This document shows, one piece after another, positions 1 to 8,378 of a stretch of DNA of 64,000 nt. The translations under genes were made by a program, and so were the position numbers. The stretch spans positions 930,001 to 994,000 of the forward strand of contig NZ_LT629788.1 in NCBI RefSeq assembly GCF_900105805.1, in the 5' to 3' direction. Each line of letters starts with the position of its first letter. Position 1 is the stretch's first letter. A model generated the notes under the pieces. It searched no databases, had not been told where the DNA came from, and saw only the letters and a list, made by a program, of their open reading frames with translations. The stretch is from Pseudomonas moraviensis (GTDB lineage Bacteria > Pseudomonadota > Gammaproteobacteria > Pseudomonadales > Pseudomonadaceae).

Positions 1-763
1 CGGCGCTGGTTTTGATGCCGTAGGCTTCGGCGTCGAGTGCGCCGGGGCTGACGCGCACCGGTTGGTCGGCGTTGTCGTAGCCTTGGGCGTAAAGCTTTGA
101 CTGCGCTGACGGCACGCTGAGGAAGGTGTGCTGCAAACCGAGTTTCGGCAGCAGGGTTTGCGTCATTGCCTGGTCGAACGGCTGGCCGAGGCTTTTCGCC
201 GTCAGGTAGCCGAACAGGCCCAGGCTCGGGTTGGAATACAGGCGATGGCTGCCGGCGGGAAATTGCGGTTTCCACTGTTGGTAATAGCCGAGCATCTTGT
301 CGGAAGAATCCGCCTCAGCAGGAAATTGCAACGGCAGACCGCCAGCACTGTAGGTGCCCAGTTGCAGCACGCTGACATTGTCGAAGGCACTGCCCTTGAG
401 CTCAGGCCAGAGCTGGCTGGCCTTGCTCGACAGGTCGAGTTTGCCTGTGGCCTGGGCGTAGCCGGCGAGGGTGGCGGTGAAGGTTTTGCTCACCGAGCCG
501 ACTTCGAACAGGGTGTTTTCACTGACTTTTTGCCCGGTGTCTTTGGCAGCGACTCCGTAATTAAAGTAATGAACCTGGTCGTTCAGGGTGATCGCCACGG
601 TCAGCCCGGGGATGTTGTTTTGTTGCATCACCGGGGTGACGGCTTGGCTGACCAGTGCCTGCAATTGCCCATCGGTCGGCGTCGCGGCATGGCAGGCAAC
701 GCTGCCGAATAACAATGCGAAAGCGCTGTGGGAAAAGACCTTGCTCGGTTTGAAGGAACACAT
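1..763 (-). CDS. ampC: Class C beta-lactamase AmpC, 3' end beyond the window
   Basis: This is a serine beta-lactamase that hydrolyses cephalosporins in the periplasm. Reading leftward from the ATG at 763, the first 26 or so residues form a signal peptide ending near ACHA. The catalytic SxxK motif is SVSK at residues 90-93, and the class C Y-x-N motif is YSN at 176-178. The KTG motif would lie past the window edge, since only about 254 codons of the usual 380 or so are present. The gene is divergent from ampR, the classic arrangement in which AmpR represses or induces ampC according to muropeptide levels. No disruption is visible in the part that can be read. Confidence 0.9.
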   Translation of the reverse strand, partial: MCSFKPSKVFSHSAFALLFGSVACHAATPTDGQLQALVSQAVTPVMQQNNIPGLTVAITLNDQVHYFNYGVAAKDTGQKVSENTLFEVGSVSKTFTATLAGYAQATGKLDLSSKASQLWPELKGSAFDNVSVLQLGTYSAGGLPLQFPAEADSSDKMLGYYQQWKPQFPAGSHRLYSNPSLGLFGYLTAKSLGQPFDQAMTQTLLPKLGLQHTFLSVPSAQSKLYAQGYDNADQPVRVSPGALDAEAYGIKTSA

Positions 764-923
764 GAGTGAATCACTCTCCATGAGTGTCGTTTGTTGTATC
801 CCGCTACACTGCGGGTGATTTTTTCATCGGGTGGCTGATCAGCGCGGCTAATTTAGGCACTTCGCCGACCCTCGACAAACGATGAAAACTCGCACGAGCC
901 ATTAGAAAAATTCGGGATAGGGC

Positions 924-1796
924 ATGATTCGACCGCAACTGCCACTTAACGCTCTACGCGCGTTTGAAGTCTCGGCACGGCATCTGAGCTTCACCCGCGC
1001 CGCCGTCGAACTCTGCGTGACGCAAGCTGCCGTAAGCCATCAAGTCAAAAGCCTGGAATCGCAACTCAATCTGACCCTGTTCAAACGCCTGCCCCGTGGG
1101 CTGATGCTGACCAGTGAAGGCGAGACCTTGCTGCCGGTGCTCACTACCTCATTCGATCATATTGCGCAGATGCTTGAGCGTTTGGCCGGTGGCCAGTATC
1201 GCGACATGTTGACGGTCGGTGCGGTGGGCACCTTTGCCGTGGGCTGGCTGCTGCCGAGGCTGGCGGACTTTCGGGCGAAATATCCGCTGATAGATTTACG
1301 CTTGTCGACCAATAACAACCGGGTCGATGTGGCGGCGGAGGGGCTGGATTACGCGATTCGTTTCGGCGCCGGCGCGTGGCATGGCATCGAGGCGACACGT
1401 TTGCTCGATGCAGCGTTATCGGTGTTGTGCGTGCCGGAAATCGCTCGGCAGTTGCATGCGCCCGCTGACCTGTTGCAGCAGACGCTGCTGCGTTCCTACC
1501 GCACCGATGAATGGCCGGAGTGGTTTCACGCGGCGGGTCTGGCGACGCAAGCAGCGCCACCGCAAAGCATCGTGTTCGATTCGTCGCTGGCCATGATGGA
1601 GGCGGCATTGCAGGGCGGCGGGGTGGCGTTGGCACCTCCGCTGATGTTCGCCCGGCAACTGGCGGCGGATGCGATCTGCCAGCCGTTTGCGATCGAGATC
1701 ACCACCGGCAGTTATTGGCTGACGCGGTTGCAGTCGCGACCCGAGACAGCGGCGATGAAAGCGTTCAAGGCGTGGTTGCTGCAAATCTCTGGTTAA
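924..1796 (+). CDS. ampR: LysR-type regulator AmpR
   Basis: This 290-residue LysR-family activator starts MIRPQLPLNALRAFE, followed by a winged helix-turn-helix (residues about 8-65, with the motif FTRAAVELCVTQAAVSHQVK). The effector domain contains VGAVGTFAVGWLLPRL and SIVFDSSLAMMEAAL, both characteristic of AmpR rather than of its relative GcvA. In the family, AmpR binds muropeptides and switches the divergent ampC promoter. The 160 bp between ampC and ampR would hold the shared operator, although I did not define an exact LysR box. A REPIN follows 12 bp after the stop. Confidence 0.9.
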   Translation: MIRPQLPLNALRAFEVSARHLSFTRAAVELCVTQAAVSHQVKSLESQLNLTLFKRLPRGLMLTSEGETLLPVLTTSFDHIAQMLERLAGGQYRDMLTVGAVGTFAVGWLLPRLADFRAKYPLIDLRLSTNNNRVDVAAEGLDYAIRFGAGAWHGIEATRLLDAALSVLCVPEIARQLHAPADLLQQTLLRSYRTDEWPEWFHAAGLATQAAPPQSIVFDSSLAMMEAALQGGGVALAPPLMFARQLAADAICQPFAIEITTGSYWLTRLQSRPETAAMKAFKAWLLQISG

Positions 1797-1808
1797 TGCA
1801 AATCCCTT

Positions 1809-1896
1809 GTAGGAGTGAGCCTGCTCGCGATAGCGGTGTGTCAGTTGATATCAATTTTGACTGACACGCCGCTATCGCGAGCAGGCTCACTCCTAC
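1809..1896. repeat. REPIN (paired REP hairpin)
   Basis: Two inverted copies of the REP core GTAGGAGTGAGCCTGCTC, continuing CGCGATAGCGG, face each other around a short spacer. This is the dominant repeat family of the window, with further copies at about 9.85, 10.5, 31.8, 39.6, 45.7, 58.9, 60.7 and 62.3 kb. REPINs are mobilised by RAYT transposases encoded elsewhere, and none is present in this window. The element sits between the convergent ampR and gudD genes. Confidence 0.9.
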
Positions 1897-1924
1897 AGGG
1901 ACTGTGGTGGATGGGAGATCAGGT

Positions 1925-3268
1925 TTACCGCACCAGACACGGCCGCTTGTTATCGAACTTCCACCCCGGAATCAGAAACTGCATCGCGACGCTGTCATCC
2001 CGCGCGCCGAGGCCCATGCCTTTGTACAGTTCGTGAGCCTTGGCCACTTGATCCATGTCCAGTTCCACGCCCAGTCCCGGTTTCTGCGGCACCTGCACGA
2101 GACCATCGACAATCTGCAGCGGTGCCTTGGTCAGGCGCTGGCCGTCCTGCCAGATCCAGTGAGTGTCGATGGCGGTGATGTCGCCCGGTGCAGCGGCGGC
2201 GACGTGAGTGAACATCGCCAGGGAAATATCGAAGTGGTTGTTGGAATGCGAGCCCCAGGTCAGGCCCCATTCGTGGCACATCTGCGCCACACGAACCGAA
2301 CCCTGCATGGTCCAGAAGTGTGGGTCGGCCAGCGGAATGTCCACCGACTGCAACTGAATCGCATGACCCATTTCGCGCCAGTCGGTGGCGATCATGTTGG
2401 TCGCGGTTTTCAGCCCGGTGGCGCGGCGGAATTCGGCCATGACTTCGCGACCGGAATAACCGTTTTCCGCACCGCACGGGTCTTCGGCGTAGGCGAGTAC
2501 GTGATGCTGATCGCGGCACAGACGAATCGCTTCTTTCAGCGACCAGGCGCCGTTCGGGTCGAGGGTAATCCGCGCATCGGGGAAGCGCTCGGCCAGTGCC
2601 GTCACCGCTTCGATCTCGGCATCGCCACTGAGCACGCCGCCCTTGAGTTTGAAATCCTTGAAACCGTACCTGGCGTGCGCCGCCTCGGCCAGACGCACCA
2701 CCGCTTCGGCGCTCATGGCTTTTTCGTGACGCACACGGAACCAGTCGTTGTCGGCGCCCGGTTCGGTGCGATAGGCCAGATCGGTTTCGTGCTGATCGCC
2801 GACGTAGAACAGATAACCGAGCATCTTCACTTCATCGCGTTGCTGACCTTCGCCGAGCAGCGCCGCCACCGGCACATCCAGATGTTGGCCGAGCAGGTCG
2901 AGGAGGGCGGCTTCCAGGCCGGTGACCGCGTGAATGGTGATGCGCAGGTCGAACGTCTGCAGGCCACGGCCGCCGGCATCGCGGTCGGCGAAAGTCTTGC
3001 GCACCTGGTTGAGGATTTTCTGGTAGGTGCCGATCGGGCTGCCGACCACCAGATTGCGCGCGTCTTCCAGGGTCTGGCGAATGCGCTCGCCACCGGGCAC
3101 TTCGCCGACGCCAGTGTGGCCGGCGTTATCCTTGAGGATGACGATGTTGCGGGTGAAAAACGGCCCGTGGGCGCCGCTCAGATTGAGCAGCATGCCGTCG
3201 TGACCGGCCACCGGAATCACTTGCATGTCGGTGATGATCGGAGCTTTGGCGGTGTCGTGAACAGTCAT
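1925..3268 (-). CDS. gudD: Glucarate dehydratase
   Basis: This 447-residue enolase-superfamily enzyme dehydrates D-glucarate to 5-keto-4-deoxyglucarate. Diagnostic motifs are KLKGG (catalytic KxK region), LDPNGAW (metal-binding Asp), TATNMIATD, and GSHSNNHF with the catalytic His. The open frame extends further upstream, but MTVHDTAKAP aligns with the family N-terminus, so I start at 3268. The gene lies 25 bp downstream of an MFS transporter on the same strand, forming a transporter-enzyme operon. A divergent FadR-type regulator and a matching operator upstream of the transporter suggest local control by sugar acid. Confidence 0.93.
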   Translation of the reverse strand: MTVHDTAKAPIITDMQVIPVAGHDGMLLNLSGAHGPFFTRNIVILKDNAGHTGVGEVPGGERIRQTLEDARNLVVGSPIGTYQKILNQVRKTFADRDAGGRGLQTFDLRITIHAVTGLEAALLDLLGQHLDVPVAALLGEGQQRDEVKMLGYLFYVGDQHETDLAYRTEPGADNDWFRVRHEKAMSAEAVVRLAEAAHARYGFKDFKLKGGVLSGDAEIEAVTALAERFPDARITLDPNGAWSLKEAIRLCRDQHHVLAYAEDPCGAENGYSGREVMAEFRRATGLKTATNMIATDWREMGHAIQLQSVDIPLADPHFWTMQGSVRVAQMCHEWGLTWGSHSNNHFDISLAMFTHVAAAAPGDITAIDTHWIWQDGQRLTKAPLQIVDGLVQVPQKPGLGVELDMDQVAKAHELYKGMGLGARDDSVAMQFLIPGWKFDNKRPCLVR

Positions 3269-3293
3269 TATTGTTTTCCTTGTCGAGACGAAG

Positions 3294-4640
3294 TCAGGCG
3301 TGTTTCGGCGCGGCGTCGGCCACGGCTTTTTCAGCAGCGGGTTTGGGCGTGGTGCGCGCAGCGAAGACGATGATTGCGGCGATAATCGAGGTCGCGGCCA
3401 GACCATAGAGGCCGCCCTGAATCGAGCCGGTGTGTTGTTCCAGCAGGCCGAAGGTGGTCGGCGCGACGAAACCGCCGAGGTTGCCCACCGAGTTGATCAG
3501 TGCGATCACCGCCGCCGCGATGCGTGCGTCCAGGTAGGCCTGGGGAATCGGCCAGAACAGCGACGAGGCGGATTTGAAGCCCAGCGCCGCAAAGCAGATC
3601 GCGACGAAGGCAAAGATCGGCCCGCCAGTGGTGGACATGAACATCCCCGCTGCGGCGATCAGCAGCGCCGTAGCCACCCACGCTTGCTGGTGTTTCCACT
3701 TCGCCGACAGCGAGGCAAAGGCGTACATGCCGACGATCGACAGCAACCATGGAATCGAGTTGAACAGGCCGACCTGCACGTCGCTGAGTTCGCCCATCTT
3801 CTTGATGATGCTTGGCAGCCAGAAGGTCGCCGCATAAATGGTCAACTGAATGAAGAAGTAGATCAGGCAGAACAGAATGATCTGCCGGTCCTTGAGCAGT
3901 TTGCCCAGCGAGGGCCGAATCGGCGTCGCGGCTTCGCGGGCCTTTTGCTCGTCGTCGATGGCGCTGACCAGCGCATCCTGTTCGGCGCGGCTCAGCCATT
4001 TCGCATCGTGGGGTTTGGCATCCAGCCAGAACCAGACGAAAACGCACAGGCACACCGAGAACATCCCCTCGATGAAGTACATCCACTGCCAGCCGTGCAT
4101 GCCCAGCCCGTTGATTTGCAGAAGCAGACCGGACAGCGGACCGGAGATAAGCGAGGCCACCGCCGAGCCGCTGAGGAAGATCGCGATCGCCTTGCCGCGC
4201 TCGACGCCTGGCAGCCAACGGGTGAAGTAATAAATCACCCCGGGAAAGAACCCGGCCTCGGCGACACCGAGCAGGAAACGCAGGATATAGAAGTGGGTTT
4301 CGTTCTGGATGAAGGCCATGCAGGCCGCGACGATGCCCCAGGTGAACATGATGCGGGTCAGCCAGATGCGCGCGCCGACTTTTTGCAGGAGCATGTTGGA
4401 CGGCACTTCGAATAGAGCGTAGCCGATGAAGAACAGCCCGGCGCCGAAGCCGTAGGCGGCAGCGCCAATGCCCAGATCGGTTTCCATGTGGGTGCGGACG
4501 AAACCGATGTTCACCCGGTCAATGTAATTGACGATGAACATGATCACGAAGAGCGGCAGGACGTGGCGTTTGACTTTCGAGATGGCCGAGGCGAGCGTTG
4601 GATCAACGCTTTCCTGCATCCCCGAGACGGAGGTTTTCAC
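3294..4640 (-). CDS. MFS sugar-acid (glucarate) transporter, GudP/anion:cation symporter type
   Basis: This is a 448-residue, 12-helix major facilitator. The N-terminus holds MFIVNYIDRVNIGFV in helix 1, and the later stretch FFPGVIYYFTRWLPG is typical of the anion:cation symporter (phthalate permease/GudP/GarP) subfamily. I chose the GTG at 4640 because a GGGAG ribosome-binding site sits 8-9 bases upstream of it. A longer reading from a GTG at 4655 would place that Shine-Dalgarno inside the gene. Its position directly ahead of gudD makes glucarate or a related aldarate the likely substrate, which is inferred from context. Confidence 0.85.
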   Translation of the reverse strand: MKTSVSGMQESVDPTLASAISKVKRHVLPLFVIMFIVNYIDRVNIGFVRTHMETDLGIGAAAYGFGAGLFFIGYALFEVPSNMLLQKVGARIWLTRIMFTWGIVAACMAFIQNETHFYILRFLLGVAEAGFFPGVIYYFTRWLPGVERGKAIAIFLSGSAVASLISGPLSGLLLQINGLGMHGWQWMYFIEGMFSVCLCVFVWFWLDAKPHDAKWLSRAEQDALVSAIDDEQKAREAATPIRPSLGKLLKDRQIILFCLIYFFIQLTIYAATFWLPSIIKKMGELSDVQVGLFNSIPWLLSIVGMYAFASLSAKWKHQQAWVATALLIAAAGMFMSTTGGPIFAFVAICFAALGFKSASSLFWPIPQAYLDARIAAAVIALINSVGNLGGFVAPTTFGLLEQHTGSIQGGLYGLAATSIIAAIIVFAARTTPKPAAEKAVADAAPKHA

Positions 4641-4720
4641 TTGTTTTTCTCCCACTGATTATTTTTATGCGGGTAGGACTGGTGTTGCGTTGTTGATAGA
4701 CATCATACAACTGTGTTTTT

Positions 4721-4731
4721 TTGTCCTACAA
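4721..4731. promoter_or_regulatory. Putative FadR-type operator upstream of the transporter-gudD operon
   Basis: The 11-mer TTGTCCTACAA is a TTGT-N3-ACAA palindrome, which fits the TNGT-N3-ACNA consensus known for GntR regulators of the FadR subfamily. It lies 80 bp upstream of the transporter start. A second copy of the same form lies before the divergent regulator gene (4899-4909). Confidence 0.5.
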
Positions 4732-4898
4732 GTGGGGAGGGGTGATTAAATTCGTCTGAACATAGAGTTTCTTATGAAAAAATCGGGTTAAGCCCAATAT
4801 CTTCGGGGGTTATAGCGAGATGTGCGTAGTGGCTTGCTTGCTTCAGGCATATCGGTAACACCTTAGGATCAACACAGCGAATTTCGACGTCTCTGATG

Positions 4899-4909
4899 TT
4901 GTCATACAA
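4899..4909. promoter_or_regulatory. Putative FadR-type operator upstream of the GntR gene
   Basis: TTGTCATACAA is a TTGT-N3-ACAA palindrome about 86 bp before the regulator ATG. It matches the half-sites of the 4721-4731 copy, so the regulator may control both itself and the divergent operon. A related sequence, CATCATACAA, occurs at 4701-4710. Confidence 0.5.
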
Positions 4910-4995
4910 GTAGTAGTGGCATACAGCGCTAGAATCCATCTCAACCGTCATCCCGCGGTGCTACGATCGGCAAGCCCCGATCACCGGAACCGACC

Positions 4996-5709
4996 ATGCA
5001 AGAAGACCTCGACGCGCCTGCGCGCAAACGCACGCACAACCTCGCTCATGACCTGGTGGAAAAACTCACCCAGAGCATCCTGCTCGGACAGATGTCGCCC
5101 GGTGACAAACTGCCGTCGGAGAATTCCATCGTCCAGGAGCACGGCGTCAGCCGCACGGTGGTGCGCGAGGCGATTTCCAAGTTGCAGGCCTCCGGCCTGG
5201 TCGAGACGCGCCACGGCATCGGCACGTTCGTGATCGAGCGCGCGGCGGAGCAGGGCCTGCGCCTGAATGTCGACACGGCGCTGGGTGTGCGCAGCATTCT
5301 CGAATTGCGCATGGGCCTTGAAACGCAAGCCGCAGCGCTGGCGGCGCAGCGACGCAGTGAGCAGCAGTTGCTGCAGATGCGTCAGGCGCTGGATGACTAT
5401 CAGCGGCTGCTGGCCAACAACGACAGTTGCGTGGAGGCCGATCGGCGTTTTCATCTGTTGATCGCCGAGGCCACCGGCAACGCCTGCTTCAGCGAGATCA
5501 TGCAGCACCTGGGCAGCGCGATGATCCCGCGCAATCGTCTGAATGCCGCCGAACGCGGCGCGGCGGATCTGAGCAAGCTCGGGCATTTGGCGAATCTGGA
5601 GCACGAGGCGATTCTGAATGCGATCAAGCGTCAGGACGCCGATGCCGCCCGTGCCGCCATGTGGCTGCACTTGACCAACAGTCGTGATCGCTTTATTGCC
5701 CAGGATTGA
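4996..5709 (+). CDS. GntR-family regulator, FadR/FCD subfamily (probable glucarate regulator)
   Basis: This 237-residue repressor-type protein has an N-terminal winged helix (residues about 15-80; PGDKLPSENSIVQEHGVSRT and VVREAISKLQASGLVETRHG) and a C-terminal all-helical FCD effector domain with RRFHLLIAEATGN and HEAILNAIKRQDADAARAAM. The family binds small organic or sugar acids through the FCD domain. It is divergent from the MFS-gudD operon, and both promoters carry TTGT-N3-ACAA palindromes, so a role as local sensor for aldarates is likely. The exact ligand is not shown by the sequence. Confidence 0.85.
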   Translation: MQEDLDAPARKRTHNLAHDLVEKLTQSILLGQMSPGDKLPSENSIVQEHGVSRTVVREAISKLQASGLVETRHGIGTFVIERAAEQGLRLNVDTALGVRSILELRMGLETQAAALAAQRRSEQQLLQMRQALDDYQRLLANNDSCVEADRRFHLLIAEATGNACFSEIMQHLGSAMIPRNRLNAAERGAADLSKLGHLANLEHEAILNAIKRQDADAARAAMWLHLTNSRDRFIAQD

Positions 5710-5800
5710 TGCCGCTGGTCTGATCTATCGCACGCCGTCGATGGCCGCGCTTCCAACTTATACGCCCCGGATAATCCGGGCCAGTATTGTGAGGTGCAGC

Positions 5801-6031
5801 ATGGCTGATGACTCGCTTGTTCCCGGTGGCATGGCGCCCACCGACCAGACCCGCCCCGTATCCGGCACCGACGAGCCGACCCTGAGCGATCACGACGCAC
5901 CGCCGGGCATGCATCCGGGGCGCGATCCACTGAGCGATGGCGACCGGCCGGATGACTGGAAGGATCCGCCAGATGACGAGGATGTGCCGCCTGCGGATGA
6001 GCCGACGCCGTTGTCGGATGATATGCGCTGA
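5801..6031 (+). CDS. Small acidic, proline/aspartate-rich protein (76 aa)
   Basis: MADDSLVPGGMAPTDQTR begins a 76-residue protein made almost wholly of Asp, Glu, Pro, Gly and Ser, with no predicted helix, membrane segment or cysteine; it is probably disordered. A GAGGTG ribosome-binding site stands 5 bases before the ATG. The style, including PDD/DPL-type runs and a P-L-S-D ending, recalls the two 68-residue proteins at 18.3-18.7 kb, which suggests a small family in this genome. I cannot assign a function. Confidence 0.65.
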   Translation: MADDSLVPGGMAPTDQTRPVSGTDEPTLSDHDAPPGMHPGRDPLSDGDRPDDWKDPPDDEDVPPADEPTPLSDDMR

Positions 6032-6062
6032 AGCCTGGATTTTTCGTTGAATGTGTCGGCCG

Positions 6063-6136
6063 CTTCGCGAGCAGGCTCGCTCCCACGCTGGAGGGTGGGA
6101 GCGATCACAATCAAAAGATCGCAGCCTTCGGCAGGC
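6063..6136. repeat. Solitary REP half and a GATCGCAGCCTTCGG repeat
   Basis: A variant REP core (TCGCGAGCAGGCTCGCTC, ending CCAC) is followed by part of a second repeat family, AAAGATCGCAGCCTTCGGCA. A full inverted pair of the second family is seen at 62.9 kb. The element lies between the small acidic gene and the yegQ remnant. Confidence 0.7.
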
Positions 6137-6147
6137 GTGCCTCGGAA

Positions 6148-6452
6148 TTAAACCGGGACCAAATCCCGCATCAACAACCCAAAGCGCAAATCCGCTCCAT
6201 CCGGTACCGGCACATACACCGCATGCCCATCCCCCGACGCCACCTCAATCGCTTCCCCGCTGACGCTGCGCATATCATGCAGATCAAAATCAAAATTGCC
6301 CTTGGGCGTCATCAGTTCCAGATGATCGCCCATGACAAACCGATTCTCCACCTTCACCTCGGCCAAGCATCGGCGCCGTAGGCGAAGGCGTAGCGCATGT
6401 TTTTCAGGGTGCCAGCGGGGGCAAGCAGCTCGGGAGCGATGAGAGTCGGCAT
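6148..6452 (-). pseudogene. yegQ: yegQ/trhP (U32 peptidase family) remnant with a large internal deletion
   Basis: From the ATG at 6452 the first 29 codons read like the N-terminus of YegQ/TrhP (PELLAPAGTLKNMRYAFAYG, then ADA). The frame then meets an abrupt joint near 6366-6369 and stops soon after. In another frame, the next 71 codons down to 6148 encode the family C-terminus (EVKVENRFVMGDHLELMTP, then SGEAIEV and VYVPVPDG, ending LLMRDLVPV). The family is about 450 residues long, so roughly 350 codons are missing and the two ends are out of frame. In E. coli, TrhP takes part in prephenate-dependent 5-hydroxylation of wobble uridine in tRNA; this copy cannot be functional. Confidence 0.85.
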
Positions 6453-6608
6453 TTGGGTGTCGGTCGCAAAAGCCGCGCAGGGTAGGGCAGCTGTCGCGAG
6501 GGTTTATTGATCTGGATCTATGCTCCATGAATAAACATGGCACTCGCGCGCGCGGCGGCTGACTAAGTGGGGCGGGCGTGCGTGACGCCTGACTGACATG
6601 GACCGGAT

Positions 6609-7670
6609 ATGAACGAAAAGAGTCTGCAATTCAAATCCCTGACAGTGCTGCTAGTGCTGGTCACGGTAGCTTTTATCTGGATTCTGCTGCCGTTTTACGG
6701 CGCGGTGTTCTGGGCTGTCATCCTCGGCATTCTGTTTGCGCCAGTGCAGCGCAAGGTGCAGCTGAAATTCGGCTGGCCACGCAACGTGACCTCGCTGTGC
6801 ACGTTGAGCCTGTGTCTGGTGATCGCGATTCTGCCAGTGATCATCGTCAGCATCTTGCTGGTGCAGGAAGGGGCGACGGTCTACAAGAACATCGAAAGCG
6901 GTGAGCTGGACATCGCCGCGTATCTGGCGCAGTTCAAGCACAGCTTGCCGCCGTACTTTCAGCATTTGCTCGATCGCTTTGGCATGGGCGAACTCGACAG
7001 CCTGCGGGAGAAAATCGTCAAGACGGCCATGCAGGGCAGTCAGGTGCTGGCGACCCAGGCGTTCAGTTTCGGCCAGGGCACCTTTGAATTCGTGGTGAGC
7101 TTTTTCATCATGCTGTATCTGCTGTTTTTCTTTCTGCGTGACGGCCCCGAGCTGGCGCGCAAGATGCGCACGGCGGTGCCGCTGGAGGAAAACCACAAGC
7201 GCCGCCTGCAACTGAAGTTCAACCGCGTGGTGCGTGCGACAGTCAAGGGCAACGTGGTCGTGGCCGTGACCCAGGGTGCGCTGGGCGGGCTGATTTTCTG
7301 GTTTCTCGACATTCCCAGCGCGTTGCTCTGGGCGGTGCTGATGGCGTTTCTCTCGCTGTTGCCTGCGGTGGGCGCGGGGATTGTCTGGGCGCCGGTGGCG
7401 GTGTACTTCCTGCTCAGCGGCATGATCTGGCAGGGCGTGGTGCTGGGCTTGTTCGGCGTCTTCGTGATCGGCCTGGTGGACAACGTGCTGCGCCCGATTC
7501 TGGTGGGCAAGGACACGAAAATGCCCGACTACCTGATTCTGGTTTCCACCCTTGGCGGGCTTGCGGTGTTCGGCCTCAACGGCTTCGTGATCGGCCCGCT
7601 GATCGCCGCGCTATTCCTGTCGAGCTGGGCGCTGTTCGTCGAGACCAAGCCCAAAGTGCAACTGCCTTAG
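6609..7670 (+). CDS. AI-2E family transporter (PerM/YdiK type)
   Basis: This 353-residue integral membrane protein has a family-typical pattern: two or three N-terminal helices (residues about 10-80), a soluble segment (about 85-150), then five C-terminal helices. Recognisable stretches are FFFLRDGPELARKM, VTQGALGGLIFWFLDIP, LLPAVGAGIVWAPVA and DNVLRPILVG. Members act in small-molecule or Na+/H+ exchange; the autoinducer-2 link is historical and not general. An ATG overlaps the GGATATG context at the start. Its stop overlaps the convergent small gene at 7667. Confidence 0.85.
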   Translation: MNEKSLQFKSLTVLLVLVTVAFIWILLPFYGAVFWAVILGILFAPVQRKVQLKFGWPRNVTSLCTLSLCLVIAILPVIIVSILLVQEGATVYKNIESGELDIAAYLAQFKHSLPPYFQHLLDRFGMGELDSLREKIVKTAMQGSQVLATQAFSFGQGTFEFVVSFFIMLYLLFFFLRDGPELARKMRTAVPLEENHKRRLQLKFNRVVRATVKGNVVVAVTQGALGGLIFWFLDIPSALLWAVLMAFLSLLPAVGAGIVWAPVAVYFLLSGMIWQGVVLGLFGVFVIGLVDNVLRPILVGKDTKMPDYLILVSTLGGLAVFGLNGFVIGPLIAALFLSSWALFVETKPKVQLP

Positions 7671-7849
7671 GCATGCAACGCGGTGCTGGTGACCTGTTGC
7701 GACAAGGCCTGCGCCGCCGGCAAAGAGGTGAGCGGGCCGCTGATTGGCTCGCCATCGCGCACCAGATACCAGCAGGCGAGCAAGCCCGACGCGCGCAGCG
7801 AAGCGGGAACTGCGCTGCCGATCACCGACATGATTTGAACCTGAGCCAT
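7667..7849 (-). CDS. Conserved small hypothetical protein (60 aa)
   Basis: MAQVQIMSVIGSAVPASLRA starts a 60-residue protein with a strong GGAGG ribosome-binding site 8 bases upstream. It contains a WYLVRDGEPISGPL segment and ends in a hydrophilic tail. It overlaps the end of the convergent AI-2E permease gene by four bases. I believe it is real because of the ribosome-binding site and its resemblance to short proteins conserved in Pseudomonas, but no function can be given. Confidence 0.6.
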   Translation of the reverse strand: MAQVQIMSVIGSAVPASLRASGLLACWYLVRDGEPISGPLTSLPAAQALSQQVTSTALHA

Positions 7850-7952
7850 GGGAAAACCTCCATCAAACTGATGGGGCTACCTTAGGGATTTGTTGGCGCT
7901 GCGGACAATCAACGCTTTCGATAGTGGTCATTGATGCCAGTGAGGTCTGGCG

Positions 7953-8147
7953 TCATTCGACCACCTGATCGAGCATGTGCATGACTTCGCGTTCATTGAG
8001 CAGGCCCTTGTGCACAAGGTTTTCGGCGAGCAGGGACAGCAGCTTGGCGCACCGATGGCCTTCCAGATGCTTGAGCTCGGTGAGCGCGCTGTAGACCTTG
8101 CTCGAGGTGCACAAACCGACGATGCGGTGCGGATTTTGTGTGGGCAT
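7953..8147 (-). CDS. Conserved small hypothetical protein (64 aa)
   Basis: MPTQNPHRIVGLCTSSKVYS opens a helical 64-residue protein ending MLDQVVE. The upstream frame is open to an ATG at 8210, but only the 8147 ATG has a ribosome-binding site (AAGGA, 7 bases away). The helical part (HRCAKLLSLLAENLVHKGLL, then NEREVMHML) could dimerise or bind a partner. No function is recognised. Confidence 0.6.
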   Translation of the reverse strand: MPTQNPHRIVGLCTSSKVYSALTELKHLEGHRCAKLLSLLAENLVHKGLLNEREVMHMLDQVVE

Positions 8148-8345
8148 ACAGTCGTCCTTGTTGTTATCGATCTGTTGTTTACGGACGGATTCAGATTGCG
8201 GTTCCGTCATGACAAAACGGTGACCGTTTGATGAAAAAAACAGCCAGCGGTCGACTCCATCATGCCGACTTTAGCTGCTCGAACTGTCCTCACAACGACC
8301 TCGGCGAGATTTTTTCGGACCTTCGCCGACCAGCGGTCATGAAAC

Positions 8346-8367
8346 AGCCCCGCTCGAAAGCGGGGCT
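8346..8367 (-). terminator. Hairpin after the PVYVQ-repeat gene
   Basis: AGCCCCGCT and AGCGGGGCT pair around a four-base loop, 12 bp past the stop of the gene at 8379. The following T-run is short, so termination may be inefficient. Confidence 0.6.
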
Positions 8368-8378
8368 CTGTGTTGCGC

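Noticed and set aside
1904..3373. 489-codon plus-strand frame opposite gudD
   Set aside because: Antisense shadow; gudD on the minus strand shows complete enolase-superfamily motifs.
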